Source: Candidatus Sulfopaludibacter sp. SbA3
GTDB lineage: Bacteria > Acidobacteriota > Terriglobia > Bryobacterales > Bryobacteraceae
DNA length: 34,730 bases
NCBI GenBank assembly: GCA_945893365.1
Contig: CAMDED010000077.1
Span: 1-34,730, forward strand
Direction of reading: 5' to 3'
The translations under genes and the position numbers were made by a program. This document shows positions 23,212 to 30,670 of this stretch, in pieces. Position 1 is the stretch's first letter; each line of letters begins with the position of its first letter. Below the pieces are notes generated by a model. That model saw nothing but the letters and a program-made list of their open reading frames with translations, did no database searches and had not been told where the DNA came from.

Positions 23212-24375
23212 GTGGAACTGATCGCGATCGCCGACGACGCGACGGGCGCGCTCGAAATCGGCGCACACCTCGCGAACGCGCACATCCGGTCCATGGTTTC
23301 AACCAGAGGCGCCGCGTTCGTCGATCGCACCGCCCTTGTCGCCGACACGGAAACGCGGCACGTGTCCGCGCCGCTTGCCGGCCGGCGCGTTGCCCACATC
23401 GCGAGGCGCGCGCGCATCCTGGGCGTCCCGCATGTCTACAAGAAAACCGACTCGACGCTGCGCGGCAACATCGGACCTGAGTTCCGCGCGCTGCTGCGCG
23501 TGTTCACCGGACACACATTAGTCTACGTTCCGGCCTATCCGAAACTGGGCCGCACGGTCATTGGCGGTGTCCTCCGCATCGACGGCAAGCCGCTTTCCGA
23601 GACGGCGTTCGCCGCCGACCGCCTCAATCCGTCGAAAGAGAGCTCGATCCCGCGTCTGTTGCACGACTCGATCGGAGAGAGCGTCGCGGTCGCTCGCGCA
23701 GGCGACGAACTGGGGGATTTCGACGCGCGTGTGATCGTCTGCGACAGTGAATCCGACGCCGACCTTGAGCGCGCCGCAATGGCTCTCGCGCGATTCGAGC
23801 GTCCGGTTCTGGTCGCCGGTACGGGGGGCTTTGCGAGCTATTGGGCGCGGGCGATTCCCGTCACGCGCGGTTTCGAAGCCCCAAGTCGCGACCCGGCCCG
23901 GCGCGTTTTGATCTGCAGCGGCAGCCTGCATCCGGTCTCGGCGCGGCAACTCGAATTCGCAAGGAAAAGCGGGCTTGCGGTGCACTATCTTGAGACCGAT
24001 GCGCGCGCCGATGAAAGCATCGAGCGCTCGCTCGTGGAATCGATCGCCGAAGGCGGATGGGTGGCGCTGGCCGTTTCGCGGACGGCGCAAGGGGAGCCCC
24101 AGGAGATCGCCCGGAGGCTCGGCATCATCGCGAGCCGGGCCGCGAAATGGGTTGGCGCGGACGCCCTGGTCGTCTTCGGAGGCGACACCGTGTTTGCCAT
24201 CCTGAGCGCCCTCGGCGTGAATGCGATCGAACCGCGCGGAGAGGTTTTGCCCGGAGTGCCGGCGTCCGCCATCGCACTCCGCGGGCGGACCGTGCAACTG
24301 GTAACGAAAGCCGGCGGATTCGGCGAACCGGATATCCTTGAAGTAATACGGCGCCACCTGGAGAGCGCGGCATGA
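23212..24375 (+). CDS. Four-carbon acid sugar kinase family protein (DUF1537)
   Basis: The 387-residue product starts at GTG. Family markers are the N-terminal IADDATGALEIG, VYKKTDSTLRGN, CSGSLHPVSARQ, the ATP-site block VVFGGDTVFAIL and the terminal VTKAGGFG. DUF1537 kinases phosphorylate C4 sugar acids such as D-threonate, L-threonate, D-erythronate and 3-oxo-tetronate. The stop overlaps the pdxA start (ATGA), and kinase plus PdxA-like dehydrogenase is the known pair for D-threonate, giving dihydroxyacetone phosphate and CO2. The precise substrate is not proven by sequence, and no transporter adjoins it here. Confidence 0.88.
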   Translation: MELIAIADDATGALEIGAHLANAHIRSMVSTRGAAFVDRTALVADTETRHVSAPLAGRRVAHIARRARILGVPHVYKKTDSTLRGNIGPEFRALLRVFTGHTLVYVPAYPKLGRTVIGGVLRIDGKPLSETAFAADRLNPSKESSIPRLLHDSIGESVAVARAGDELGDFDARVIVCDSESDADLERAAMALARFERPVLVAGTGGFASYWARAIPVTRGFEAPSRDPARRVLICSGSLHPVSARQLEFARKSGLAVHYLETDARADESIERSLVESIAEGGWVALAVSRTAQGEPQEIARRLGIIASRAAKWVGADALVVFGGDTVFAILSALGVNAIEPRGEVLPGVPASAIALRGRTVQLVTKAGGFGEPDILEVIRRHLESAA

Positions 24376-25352
24376 TTTTTGGAATCACGATGGGCGACTC
24401 AAGCGGAGTCGGACCGGAAATACTGCTCAAGGCTTTTCGCAACGGGGAGTTGCGTCCGCACCAGGTGGTAGCCTTCGGAGACCTGGCGGTCCTCGAATGG
24501 TGCAACGCGAAGCTGGCGTATGGCGTGCCGCTGCGCGCGGCGGCAAATTCAGCCGATTGCCGCGAGGGCTTCCTGAGCGTTTTGGACGCGGGACTGCTGT
24601 GCGCGGAGGATTTGCGGCCGGGCGCGATCAGCCGGGCGAGCGGAGCAGCCGCGCGTGCGTACGTTGTGGCCGCGGCCGAAGCCGCGCTGCGAGGGGAGAT
24701 CGCCGCCATGGTGACGCTTCCGATGAACAAGGAAGCGACGCAGCTTTCAGACCCCGGCTTCGTGGGCCACACCGAACTGATCGGAGCGGTCTGCGGCGCG
24801 GGCGACGTGACGATCATGCTCGCGTCCGAGCAGTTACTGGTGACGCACGTGAGCACGCACGTGTCGCTGCGCGGCGCGATCGAACAAGCGAAGAAGGAGC
24901 GGATTTCGCGCATCATCCGGCTGACTTGGGATGCCGTGAGCAGGCTCAAGGCGCACCCGCGAATTGCGGTCGCGGGGTTGAATCCGCACGCGGGCGAGCA
25001 TGGACTTTTCGGGCGTGAAGAGATCGAAGAGATCGCGCCGGCTGTCGAGTGGGCGCGCGCCCAGGGGATGCCGGTGGAGGGCCCGCTGCCGCCGGACACC
25101 CTGTTCTATCTCGCGGTGCACAAGAAAAAGTACGATGCGATCGTATGTATGTATCACGACCAGGGGCACATCCCGCTGAAGCTGCTTGACTTCGAAGGCG
25201 GGGTGAACGTGGCTCTGGGGTTGCCGATCATCAGAACTTCCGTCGATCACGGGACTGCGTTCGATATCGCCTATCAGGGCGTGGCGTCGACGCGCAGCCT
25301 GATCTGCGCCCTGGAATTCGCGGTAAAGATGGCACGGGGGACGGAGGGCTGA
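24372..25352 (+). CDS. pdxA: PdxA-family 4-phospho-(D-)threonate/hydroxythreonine dehydrogenase
   Basis: The 326-residue product matches PdxA: FGITMGDSSGVGPEILLKAF, MVTLPMNKEA, metal-binding His residues in FVGHTELIGA, VSTHVSLR and MYHDQGHIPLKLLDFEGGVN, and TSVDHGTAFDIAYQG. The enzyme oxidises and decarboxylates 4-phosphohydroxy-L-threonine (vitamin B6 synthesis) or, in the PdxA2 branch, 4-phospho-D-threonate. Translational coupling to a DUF1537 kinase favours the PdxA2 catabolic role. The separation is subtle at sequence level, so a dual or B6 role is not excluded. Confidence 0.9.
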   Translation: MIFGITMGDSSGVGPEILLKAFRNGELRPHQVVAFGDLAVLEWCNAKLAYGVPLRAAANSADCREGFLSVLDAGLLCAEDLRPGAISRASGAAARAYVVAAAEAALRGEIAAMVTLPMNKEATQLSDPGFVGHTELIGAVCGAGDVTIMLASEQLLVTHVSTHVSLRGAIEQAKKERISRIIRLTWDAVSRLKAHPRIAVAGLNPHAGEHGLFGREEIEEIAPAVEWARAQGMPVEGPLPPDTLFYLAVHKKKYDAIVCMYHDQGHIPLKLLDFEGGVNVALGLPIIRTSVDHGTAFDIAYQGVASTRSLICALEFAVKMARGTEG

Positions 25353-25570
25353 CGCCGATCTTCGCGCGCGTTCTTCGCAACGAATACGGCAAGGAGCAGT
25401 TCGGCGCCGGCACGCGTGACAAGCTTAATCTCCGTAAGAGGAATAGGGGCGGACCGCGCCGATATCGTCAACTCGTTCCGATCGAAGCCGAGGATCGTGT
25501 GGCGGACGCGCGTCCCGCCGATCGGTTTCGCTTCGCTGGGCGAATGTTGTGCCTGTAGGCCATTACCCAA
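25274..25570 (-). CDS. Possible small hypothetical gene after the TrmB regulator
   Basis: A 98-codon minus frame begins at a TTG overlapping the end of the TrmB-type gene and runs 79 bases into the pdxA 3' end on the other strand. The stretch RVRHTILGFDRNELTISARS and TEIKLVTRAGAELLLAVFVA looks protein-like, but I recognise no family and the start is weak. It may instead be a remnant or a chance frame. If it is not a gene, the 200 bases between pdxA and the regulator are empty. Confidence 0.3.
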   Translation of the reverse strand: MGNGLQAQHSPSEAKPIGGTRVRHTILGFDRNELTISARSAPIPLTEIKLVTRAGAELLLAVFVAKNAREDRRQPSVPRAIFTANSRAQIRLRVDATP

Positions 25571-26387
25571 GCGTGGTTCCGCGCCGCCAATAGTCCTCGA
25601 ACAAGCCCTTCATCGCTTGGCCCATGCCGTCATGGTCGAACACGACCGCTGTCCAGGTAGGCCGCGTCACGACCGGGTCGAGCAGAGCGATTAATCCGGA
25701 GCGCCCGTCGAACAGGGCGAGTTTCATGGGCAACGATTCCGTCTGACGTACCTCGACTCCCGCCGAGACGTACTCCGCCAGACGAGCGCGGTACGAGTCG
25801 TCGAGCGTAGCCGGTTCGAGCAGCAGCCTGCACGTAACGCCCGCCCCGCGGGCCTGCCGCACCAGTTGCTCGTCGAGCGGATCCACCGCGTAGGGCGGGC
25901 GCGAAAACTCCAGATATTCGCCCCTCACCTCGGAGAGCATGCGGCGATACTCGGCCGCGGTCTGCGCAGGCTCAGTCACGATCCGCAGGTAATCGAGCGT
26001 GCCGCGCCCGCCTTGACCCTCCGCGTAGGCGGCGCGGAGGTCGTCGACCAAGCCGTCGGCCGCGCGCGTCTGGTCGGTGAACTCGTGCTCGATCGCCTGG
26101 CGGCGCCGAGCCAGATAACTCGCGATCGCCAAGCCCGGCTCGACGGCCGAGAACAGCTTCGTTTTCTCCTGCACCACCTGGGCGAAGCCCTTCTCCATCA
26201 GGCTGTCCAGCACTTCGTAGATCTTCTGCCGCGGCACGCCGGCGCGCGCGGCGAGTTCGAGCGCCTTGAACTTGGGATGCCCCAGCAGCACCATGTAGGA
26301 CCGCGACTCGTAGGAGTTCAGTCCGAGCTGCTGCAACCTGCGCCAAAACCGCTGATATTCAATCTCATCCGCCCGATCCGCGCTCAT
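25563..26387 (-). CDS. TrmB-family transcriptional regulator
   Basis: The 274-residue product has an N-terminal winged helix (about 14-80): LQQLGLNSYESRSYMVLLGH, ELAARAGVPRQKIYEVLDSL and MEKGFAQVVQEKTKLFSAVE. A coiled segment and a C-terminal PLD-like ligand domain follow (GVTCRLLLEPATLDDSYRAR, ALFDGRSGLIALLDPV). TrmB regulators usually sense sugars or other small molecules. It is divergent from the SDR gene across 66 bases and may control that gene, or the C4-acid genes behind it. The effector is unknown. Confidence 0.85.
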   Translation of the reverse strand: MSADRADEIEYQRFWRRLQQLGLNSYESRSYMVLLGHPKFKALELAARAGVPRQKIYEVLDSLMEKGFAQVVQEKTKLFSAVEPGLAIASYLARRRQAIEHEFTDQTRAADGLVDDLRAAYAEGQGGRGTLDYLRIVTEPAQTAAEYRRMLSEVRGEYLEFSRPPYAVDPLDEQLVRQARGAGVTCRLLLEPATLDDSYRARLAEYVSAGVEVRQTESLPMKLALFDGRSGLIALLDPVVTRPTWTAVVFDHDGMGQAMKGLFEDYWRRGTTLG

Positions 26388-26453
26388 TCCGGCTCCCGGC
26401 CTCTTTACGTTTTACGCGAACGGTGAAGCCCCTGAATAGTATACTGGTTTGCC

Positions 26454-27251
26454 ATGTTCCGGGACAGAATTTTCGAAGGACGCGTTGCCGTAATCACAGG
26501 GGGCGGTACCGGGTTGGGGCGCGCGTTTGCGTTGCGTTTCGCCGAACTCGGCGCGCGCGTGGCGATTGCCAGCCGTAACGCGGAGCATCTGGAGCCTACG
26601 GTGGCGGACATCGGGACCGCCGGCGGACAAGCGCTCGCCGTGCCCACGGACGTGCGCGTTCCCGAGCAGGTGGACGCGCTGATGAAGGCCGCGAACGACG
26701 CGTTCGGCTCGGTCGACATCCTGATCAACAACGCCGCTGGAAATTTCCTTTGCCCCGCCGAGAAACTCAGTCCGAACGGCTGGCGGTCGGTCGTGGACAT
26801 CGTCCTCAACGGCAGTTTCTTCTGCAGCCGCGCGGCGTTCCCTTACATGCGGGCGCAGAAATACGGCCGGATCCTCAGTATCCTTGCGACCTACGCGTCC
26901 GGGGCAAGTCCGGGCACGATACACTCGGCGGCCGCGAAAGCCGGCGTCCAGGCGATGACCCGTACGCTCGCCGTGGAATGGGCGCGCTACGGCATTCACG
27001 CGAATGCCATCGCGCCAGGCTCCTTCCCCACCGAAGGCGCCAGCGCACGGTTGTGGCTCGGCACGCCTGAAGAGGCGGCGAAGCGCATCTCGAAATCCGT
27101 CCCAGCCGGCCGCCATGGACGCCATCCCGAGTTGGCGAACCTCGCGGCGTACCTCTGCTCGGAATACGCCGATTATGTCAACGGCGAGACCGTCACCATC
27201 GACGGCGGTTTCACGTGGAATCACCCCAGCTTCGACTGGCAAAGTCTCTAG
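26454..27251 (+). CDS. SDR oxidoreductase, 2,4-dienoyl-CoA-reductase-like
   Basis: The 265-residue short-chain dehydrogenase has the cofactor motif VITGGGTGLGRAFA, NNAAGNF, and a DECR-type active site. The usual YxxxK is replaced by HSAAAK, with a Tyr further upstream in ILATYASGASPG, as in mitochondrial 2,4-dienoyl-CoA reductases. VEWARYGIHANAIAPGSFPT and VNGETVTIDGGF complete the fold. It probably reduces or oxidises an enoyl- or dienoyl-CoA, or a related ketone, using NADP(H). A plus-strand TATACT (26440-26445) lies just before the ATG. No other fatty acid genes adjoin it, so the substrate is open. Confidence 0.85.
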   Translation: MFRDRIFEGRVAVITGGGTGLGRAFALRFAELGARVAIASRNAEHLEPTVADIGTAGGQALAVPTDVRVPEQVDALMKAANDAFGSVDILINNAAGNFLCPAEKLSPNGWRSVVDIVLNGSFFCSRAAFPYMRAQKYGRILSILATYASGASPGTIHSAAAKAGVQAMTRTLAVEWARYGIHANAIAPGSFPTEGASARLWLGTPEEAAKRISKSVPAGRHGRHPELANLAAYLCSEYADYVNGETVTIDGGFTWNHPSFDWQSL

Positions 27252-27289
27252 TCCGGGGATAATTTTACATTTGGCGAGGACGGGGACGT

Positions 27290-27319
27290 TTGACATAGTA
27301 CTCTAGTACCCTTTAGAAT
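27290..27319 (+). promoter_or_regulatory. Sigma70 promoter with internal operator for the response regulator
   Basis: TTGACA (27290-27295) is a perfect -35, followed by 18 bases and TAGAAT (27314-27319, 5 of 6). Between them lies the perfect inverted repeat GTACT-CT-AGTAC (27298-27309), well placed for repression or autoregulation. The promoter rules out the open ATG at 27318 as the true start. Confidence 0.7.
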
Positions 27320-27347
27320 GGGGTTGGACACCAATAAATGGTGTGGT

Positions 27348-28067
27348 ATGGAAGAAAAAAACGCTGCTTCGCAAACCGACTCTCCTCCGGCGCCGCCTGA
27401 GGAGAAGGTCATACGCATCGTTATCGCCGACGACCACCCGATCTTTCGCGACGGTCTGAGAAAGCTCCTCGCGCTTGAAGAGGATTTTCGGGTCGTCGCC
27501 GAGGCGCGCGATGGGCAGGAAGTTCTGGACATCGTGGACGAGTACGATCCCGACATCCTGCTGCTCGATCTGAAGATGCCCGGATGGGATGGCCTCACCA
27601 CGCTGCAGAAGCTGCAAACCGCGAAGAAGCGCACCCGCGTCATCGTCCTCACCGCGTCGGACGACAAAAACGAATACGTTCAGGCCATGAAGTTCGGAAC
27701 CTGCGGAATCGTTCTCAAGCAGACTGCCACGGACCTGCTGATCAAGAGCATCCGCAAAGTGCACAGCGGAGAAATCTGGCTGGATTCGCACACCACCGCA
27801 GCGGTGATGCGGCAGTTCGCTTCGCCCTCCAACGTTCCCGGACCAGGCATCGGGCGCGACCGGGAGCGCTCGCCGCTCAGCACGCGTGAAAAGGAAATCG
27901 TCGCTCTGGTAGCGCAGGGTTTCAAGAATAAGGAAATGGCGGAGAAGATGTTCATCAGCGAACAGACGGTGAAGAACCATCTGCACAACATCTTCGATAA
28001 GCTCGGCGTGTCCGACCGCCTGGAGCTTGCTCTCTACGCGATCCACAAAAATCTCCACCAGGGGTAA
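27348..28067 (+). CDS. NarL/FixJ-type response regulator
   Basis: The 239-residue product has an acidic, Pro-rich leader (1-20), a receiver domain (about 22-138) with acidic pair DD28-29 in IVIADDHPIF, phospho-acceptor Asp74 in ILLLDLKMPGWDGL, Thr in IVLTASDD and Lys in GIVLKQTA, then a LuxR-type HTH (about 170-232: LSTREKEIVALVAQGFKNKE, ISEQTVKNHLHNIFDKLGVS). It binds DNA upon phosphorylation. No histidine kinase is in the window, so it is orphan here. The start is set by the promoter just upstream, which contains an inverted repeat the regulator itself might bind. Confidence 0.9.
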   Translation: MEEKNAASQTDSPPAPPEEKVIRIVIADDHPIFRDGLRKLLALEEDFRVVAEARDGQEVLDIVDEYDPDILLLDLKMPGWDGLTTLQKLQTAKKRTRVIVLTASDDKNEYVQAMKFGTCGIVLKQTATDLLIKSIRKVHSGEIWLDSHTTAAVMRQFASPSNVPGPGIGRDRERSPLSTREKEIVALVAQGFKNKEMAEKMFISEQTVKNHLHNIFDKLGVSDRLELALYAIHKNLHQG

Positions 28068-28118
28068 ATTGCCCGCCTGCCGGAATACTGGGATGATGAA
28101 GAGGAAAGGCAAGGCGGA

Positions 28119-29648
28119 GTGAATCCCGTTCAAGTCGTTACCAAATTCGTAGCCGCGGCGCGGCGCAGGTTTCTTTACAACGAAGCCTTCTCGCAGATTA
28201 TTTTCGCGGCAAGCCTGGCCGCGGGCGGCATCATTGCGCTGCTCCTGGTGGGCACGCAGATTCTCGATTGGCGCTGGCTGCTGCCTCTGACCGCGGGTGG
28301 CCTTGGTGCCGGATTGTGGCGCGCCGCGCGGCGGATGCCTTCTCCTTACAGAGTCGCGCAGCTTGTCGACCATCGCGCCGGTTTGCACGACGCCGTTTCC
28401 ACCGCCCTTGCGTTTTTCGAAGGCGAACGAAGAGCCGACGCGTCCGTCCGCAAGGCGCAGCTTGAATCCGCAGTGCGCTCGCTCGCGGGCGTGCCCGTGG
28501 AGTTGGCGATGCCATACGCGACGCCTCGCTACATTTACACAGCGGGCGTTCTGGTGGCGGCCGCGATCGGTTTGTTCGCATTGCGATACGGATTCGCGCG
28601 CCGGCTGGACTTGCAGCGTCCCATTACCAGCGTGCTGTTCGATCCTTACGGCGTCAACGAGACAAAGCGCGCCTCCGCGAAAAACCGTCTGCCCAAAGCG
28701 CCAAACCTGAAGGAAGTGATCGGCGTGCCGCTCGACATGGCGGAGCAGGGCGATCCCGCGAAGCTCGACGCAGCGCCCGACAACGCGCTCGACACGATCG
28801 ACGTTCCCGATGTGAATTCCGACGTTGAAAACGCGGTCGACGGGAAAACCAAGCCTGGCGCCCGCACGAAGGGTGCGGAGAAGGCGGAGGAGAACCAGCC
28901 TGGGGAATCGGGCGAGGATGGCGAACCCGGATCCGGCTCGGAGGGCGGCGCGAACGAACAGAACGGCGAGAAATCCGGCAAGCAGGCGGATAAGGGCGGC
29001 AAGACGCCCGGTTCGAATTCCAACGAAAACAACAGTCTGTTGTCGAAGCTGCGCGACGCGATGAACAATATGATGTCCCGCATGAAGCAGCCGGGCAACG
29101 AGAACGCCGAGAAGTCCGCGAAGGGACAAGGCAGCGACTCGAAGAGTGAGAAGGCGAACAACGGACAGAAGGGTTCGCAGGGGCAGGGCAAGCAAGCGGG
29201 CGGACAGCAGTCGGCTGAGGCGCAGGACGGGCAGGAAGGCGAAAGCGCGGAGAACGCGAAAAACAGCGATGGCAAGAGCGGCGGGAAGAGCTCGGATTCC
29301 GACAGCGTGAACGCGCCGGGCAGCGGCGTCGGAAAGCAGGACGGATCGAAAGACGTGAAGCTCGCCGAGCAGGCGGCCGCGATGGGAAAGATCAGCGAGA
29401 TCATCGGCAAGCGGTCGCAGAACGTTTCGGGCGAAGTGACGGTGGAAGTGCAGTCCTCGAAGCAGCAACTGAAGACGCCCTATGCACCGGGGCAGGCGGC
29501 CCCGCATTCGGATGCGGGCGGCGAGATTAGCCGCGACGAAGTTCCGGTCGCGCTACAGCCGTTCGTGCAGCAATACTTCGAGCAGGTGCGGAAGCAGGAG
29601 AGCGCCGCGCCGCCCGCGGCGAGTGGGGCGGCGGGTCCGGCGCGGTAG
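28119..29648 (+). CDS. Membrane-anchored low-complexity protein
   Basis: This 509-residue protein starts at GTG. Two membrane segments are visible at about 25-62 (IIFAASLAAGGIIALLLVG and following) and 137-157 (YIYTAGVLVAAAIGLFALRY). Between them is a soluble stretch with RVAQLVDHRAGLHDAVSTAL. Residues about 230-400 are very rich in Gly, Glu, Lys, Ser, Asn and Gln and should be disordered. The end returns to a conserved-looking block (AAAMGKISEIIGKRSQNVSG, then VPVALQPFVQQYFEQVRK). This layout resembles DUF4175-like or Bat-associated membrane proteins that accompany MoxR and DUF58/VWA genes, but those partners are absent here. I cannot assign a function. It is the last gene with host-like composition before the island. 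Confidence 0.7.
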   Translation: MNPVQVVTKFVAAARRRFLYNEAFSQIIFAASLAAGGIIALLLVGTQILDWRWLLPLTAGGLGAGLWRAARRMPSPYRVAQLVDHRAGLHDAVSTALAFFEGERRADASVRKAQLESAVRSLAGVPVELAMPYATPRYIYTAGVLVAAAIGLFALRYGFARRLDLQRPITSVLFDPYGVNETKRASAKNRLPKAPNLKEVIGVPLDMAEQGDPAKLDAAPDNALDTIDVPDVNSDVENAVDGKTKPGARTKGAEKAEENQPGESGEDGEPGSGSEGGANEQNGEKSGKQADKGGKTPGSNSNENNSLLSKLRDAMNNMMSRMKQPGNENAEKSAKGQGSDSKSEKANNGQKGSQGQGKQAGGQQSAEAQDGQEGESAENAKNSDGKSGGKSSDSDSVNAPGSGVGKQDGSKDVKLAEQAAAMGKISEIIGKRSQNVSGEVTVEVQSSKQQLKTPYAPGQAAPHSDAGGEISRDEVPVALQPFVQQYFEQVRKQESAAPPAASGAAGPAR

Positions 29649-29688
29649 GGGTGATCTGAACGGCACGGAGTTTATCGAGGTTTACAAC

Positions 29689-30666
29689 ATGCCCGAAGAG
29701 ATTCCGGAATTCTATCGGTACTCGGTGAGTCTAGTAAAGCAGGGCCTACACCAGTTCTATACGCTGACCGTGCCGAGCGATGTCCTCGCGCGCACTTGCT
29801 GTGTAATTACGCGCGATGAAGACCCGCAAGCTGGCTTTCAGCGACTCTTAGATCGAAAACGCGCGGAAGAGATTGCCGACTACGTTGACAATCAACACGG
29901 TACAATTCCGAACGCAATCGTTCTTTCCGCGCAGCCACAAGCTGAGGCGAAGGTCATCGGACATGGAAAGACGCTCCAATTCCGGAACAACCAGCGAGCG
30001 TTTCTTATCTTGGATGGGCAACACAGAGTCTACGGTTTTTCAAAAGCCAAGACTCATCTTAGAGTTCCGGTAGTAATTTACAATAACCTGACCCGAAAAG
30101 ACGAGTCACGTCTCTTTATCGACATAAACACAAAGCAACGTCCAGTTCCAAATGAGCTACTCCTAGATATCAAGAAACTCGCGGAATACGAGTCGGACAC
30201 AGAACAGCTGCTTCGTGAGACTTTTGACTTTTACCACACTGAACCGGGGAGCCCCCTTCTCGGTCTTCTGAGCCCCGCGGCGAAAGAAGCCGGCAAGATC
30301 AGTAGAACTACGTTTAACGCTGCCTTTAAACAAATTCTAGACGTTTTCACCGCACCCGAAGCGGAACAGATCTACACGGCTTCGTCCGCGTTCCTGACAG
30401 CGTTCATTGCGGGCCTGCGCTCACAGTCTTGTGCCCACGCGATAACAAACCCAATCGCTTTCCGCGCGATTCTCGCCTTCTTCCCGGAAGTTGCGCGCCG
30501 CGTAAGTGACCGCTATGGTAAAGAATACTCAGCTGACAACTTTGCGTTAGTATTAACACCCCAGTTATTCAAGAAGATAAAACCTGGAGTCATCAAACCT
30601 GGGACCAGCGTCAAGTTGCTTCTGGGAGCCTTGTCGACGCAGTTCAAGAGCGACTTCACGCTTTGA
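29689..30666 (+). CDS. DGQHR-domain (DndB/DpdB-like) protein
   Basis: This 325-residue protein has the DGQHR motif at 109-113 in FLILDGQHRVYGF, preceded by RLLDRKRAEEIADYVDNQHG and IPNAIVLS, and followed by FIDINTKQRPVPNELLLDI. This is the pattern of DGQHR proteins, a ParB-like fold group that includes DndB (repressor of phosphorothioate DNA modification) and DpdB (7-deazaguanine DNA modification). No dnd or dpd modification genes are present. The ATG is the first usable start after the GC-rich preceding gene, and GC content drops clearly here, so the gene was probably acquired. It is followed after four bases by a second gene, so the pair forms an operon. Its role may be DNA binding or control of the partner. 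Confidence 0.82.
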   Translation: MPEEIPEFYRYSVSLVKQGLHQFYTLTVPSDVLARTCCVITRDEDPQAGFQRLLDRKRAEEIADYVDNQHGTIPNAIVLSAQPQAEAKVIGHGKTLQFRNNQRAFLILDGQHRVYGFSKAKTHLRVPVVIYNNLTRKDESRLFIDINTKQRPVPNELLLDIKKLAEYESDTEQLLRETFDFYHTEPGSPLLGLLSPAAKEAGKISRTTFNAAFKQILDVFTAPEAEQIYTASSAFLTAFIAGLRSQSCAHAITNPIAFRAILAFFPEVARRVSDRYGKEYSADNFALVLTPQLFKKIKPGVIKPGTSVKLLLGALSTQFKSDFTL

Positions 30667-30670
30667 AAGA

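Noticed and set aside
27303-29507. 734-codon open frame on the minus strand, the longest in the window
   Set aside because: It lies antisense to the response regulator and the low-complexity membrane protein, has Leu/Arg/Ala-rich shadow composition and no motif. Strong codon bias on the plus strand keeps it open.
29689-30666. A full Dnd or Dpd DNA-modification system
   Set aside because: Only the DGQHR protein is present; no cysteine desulfurase, DndC/D/E or Dpd transferase genes lie in the window.
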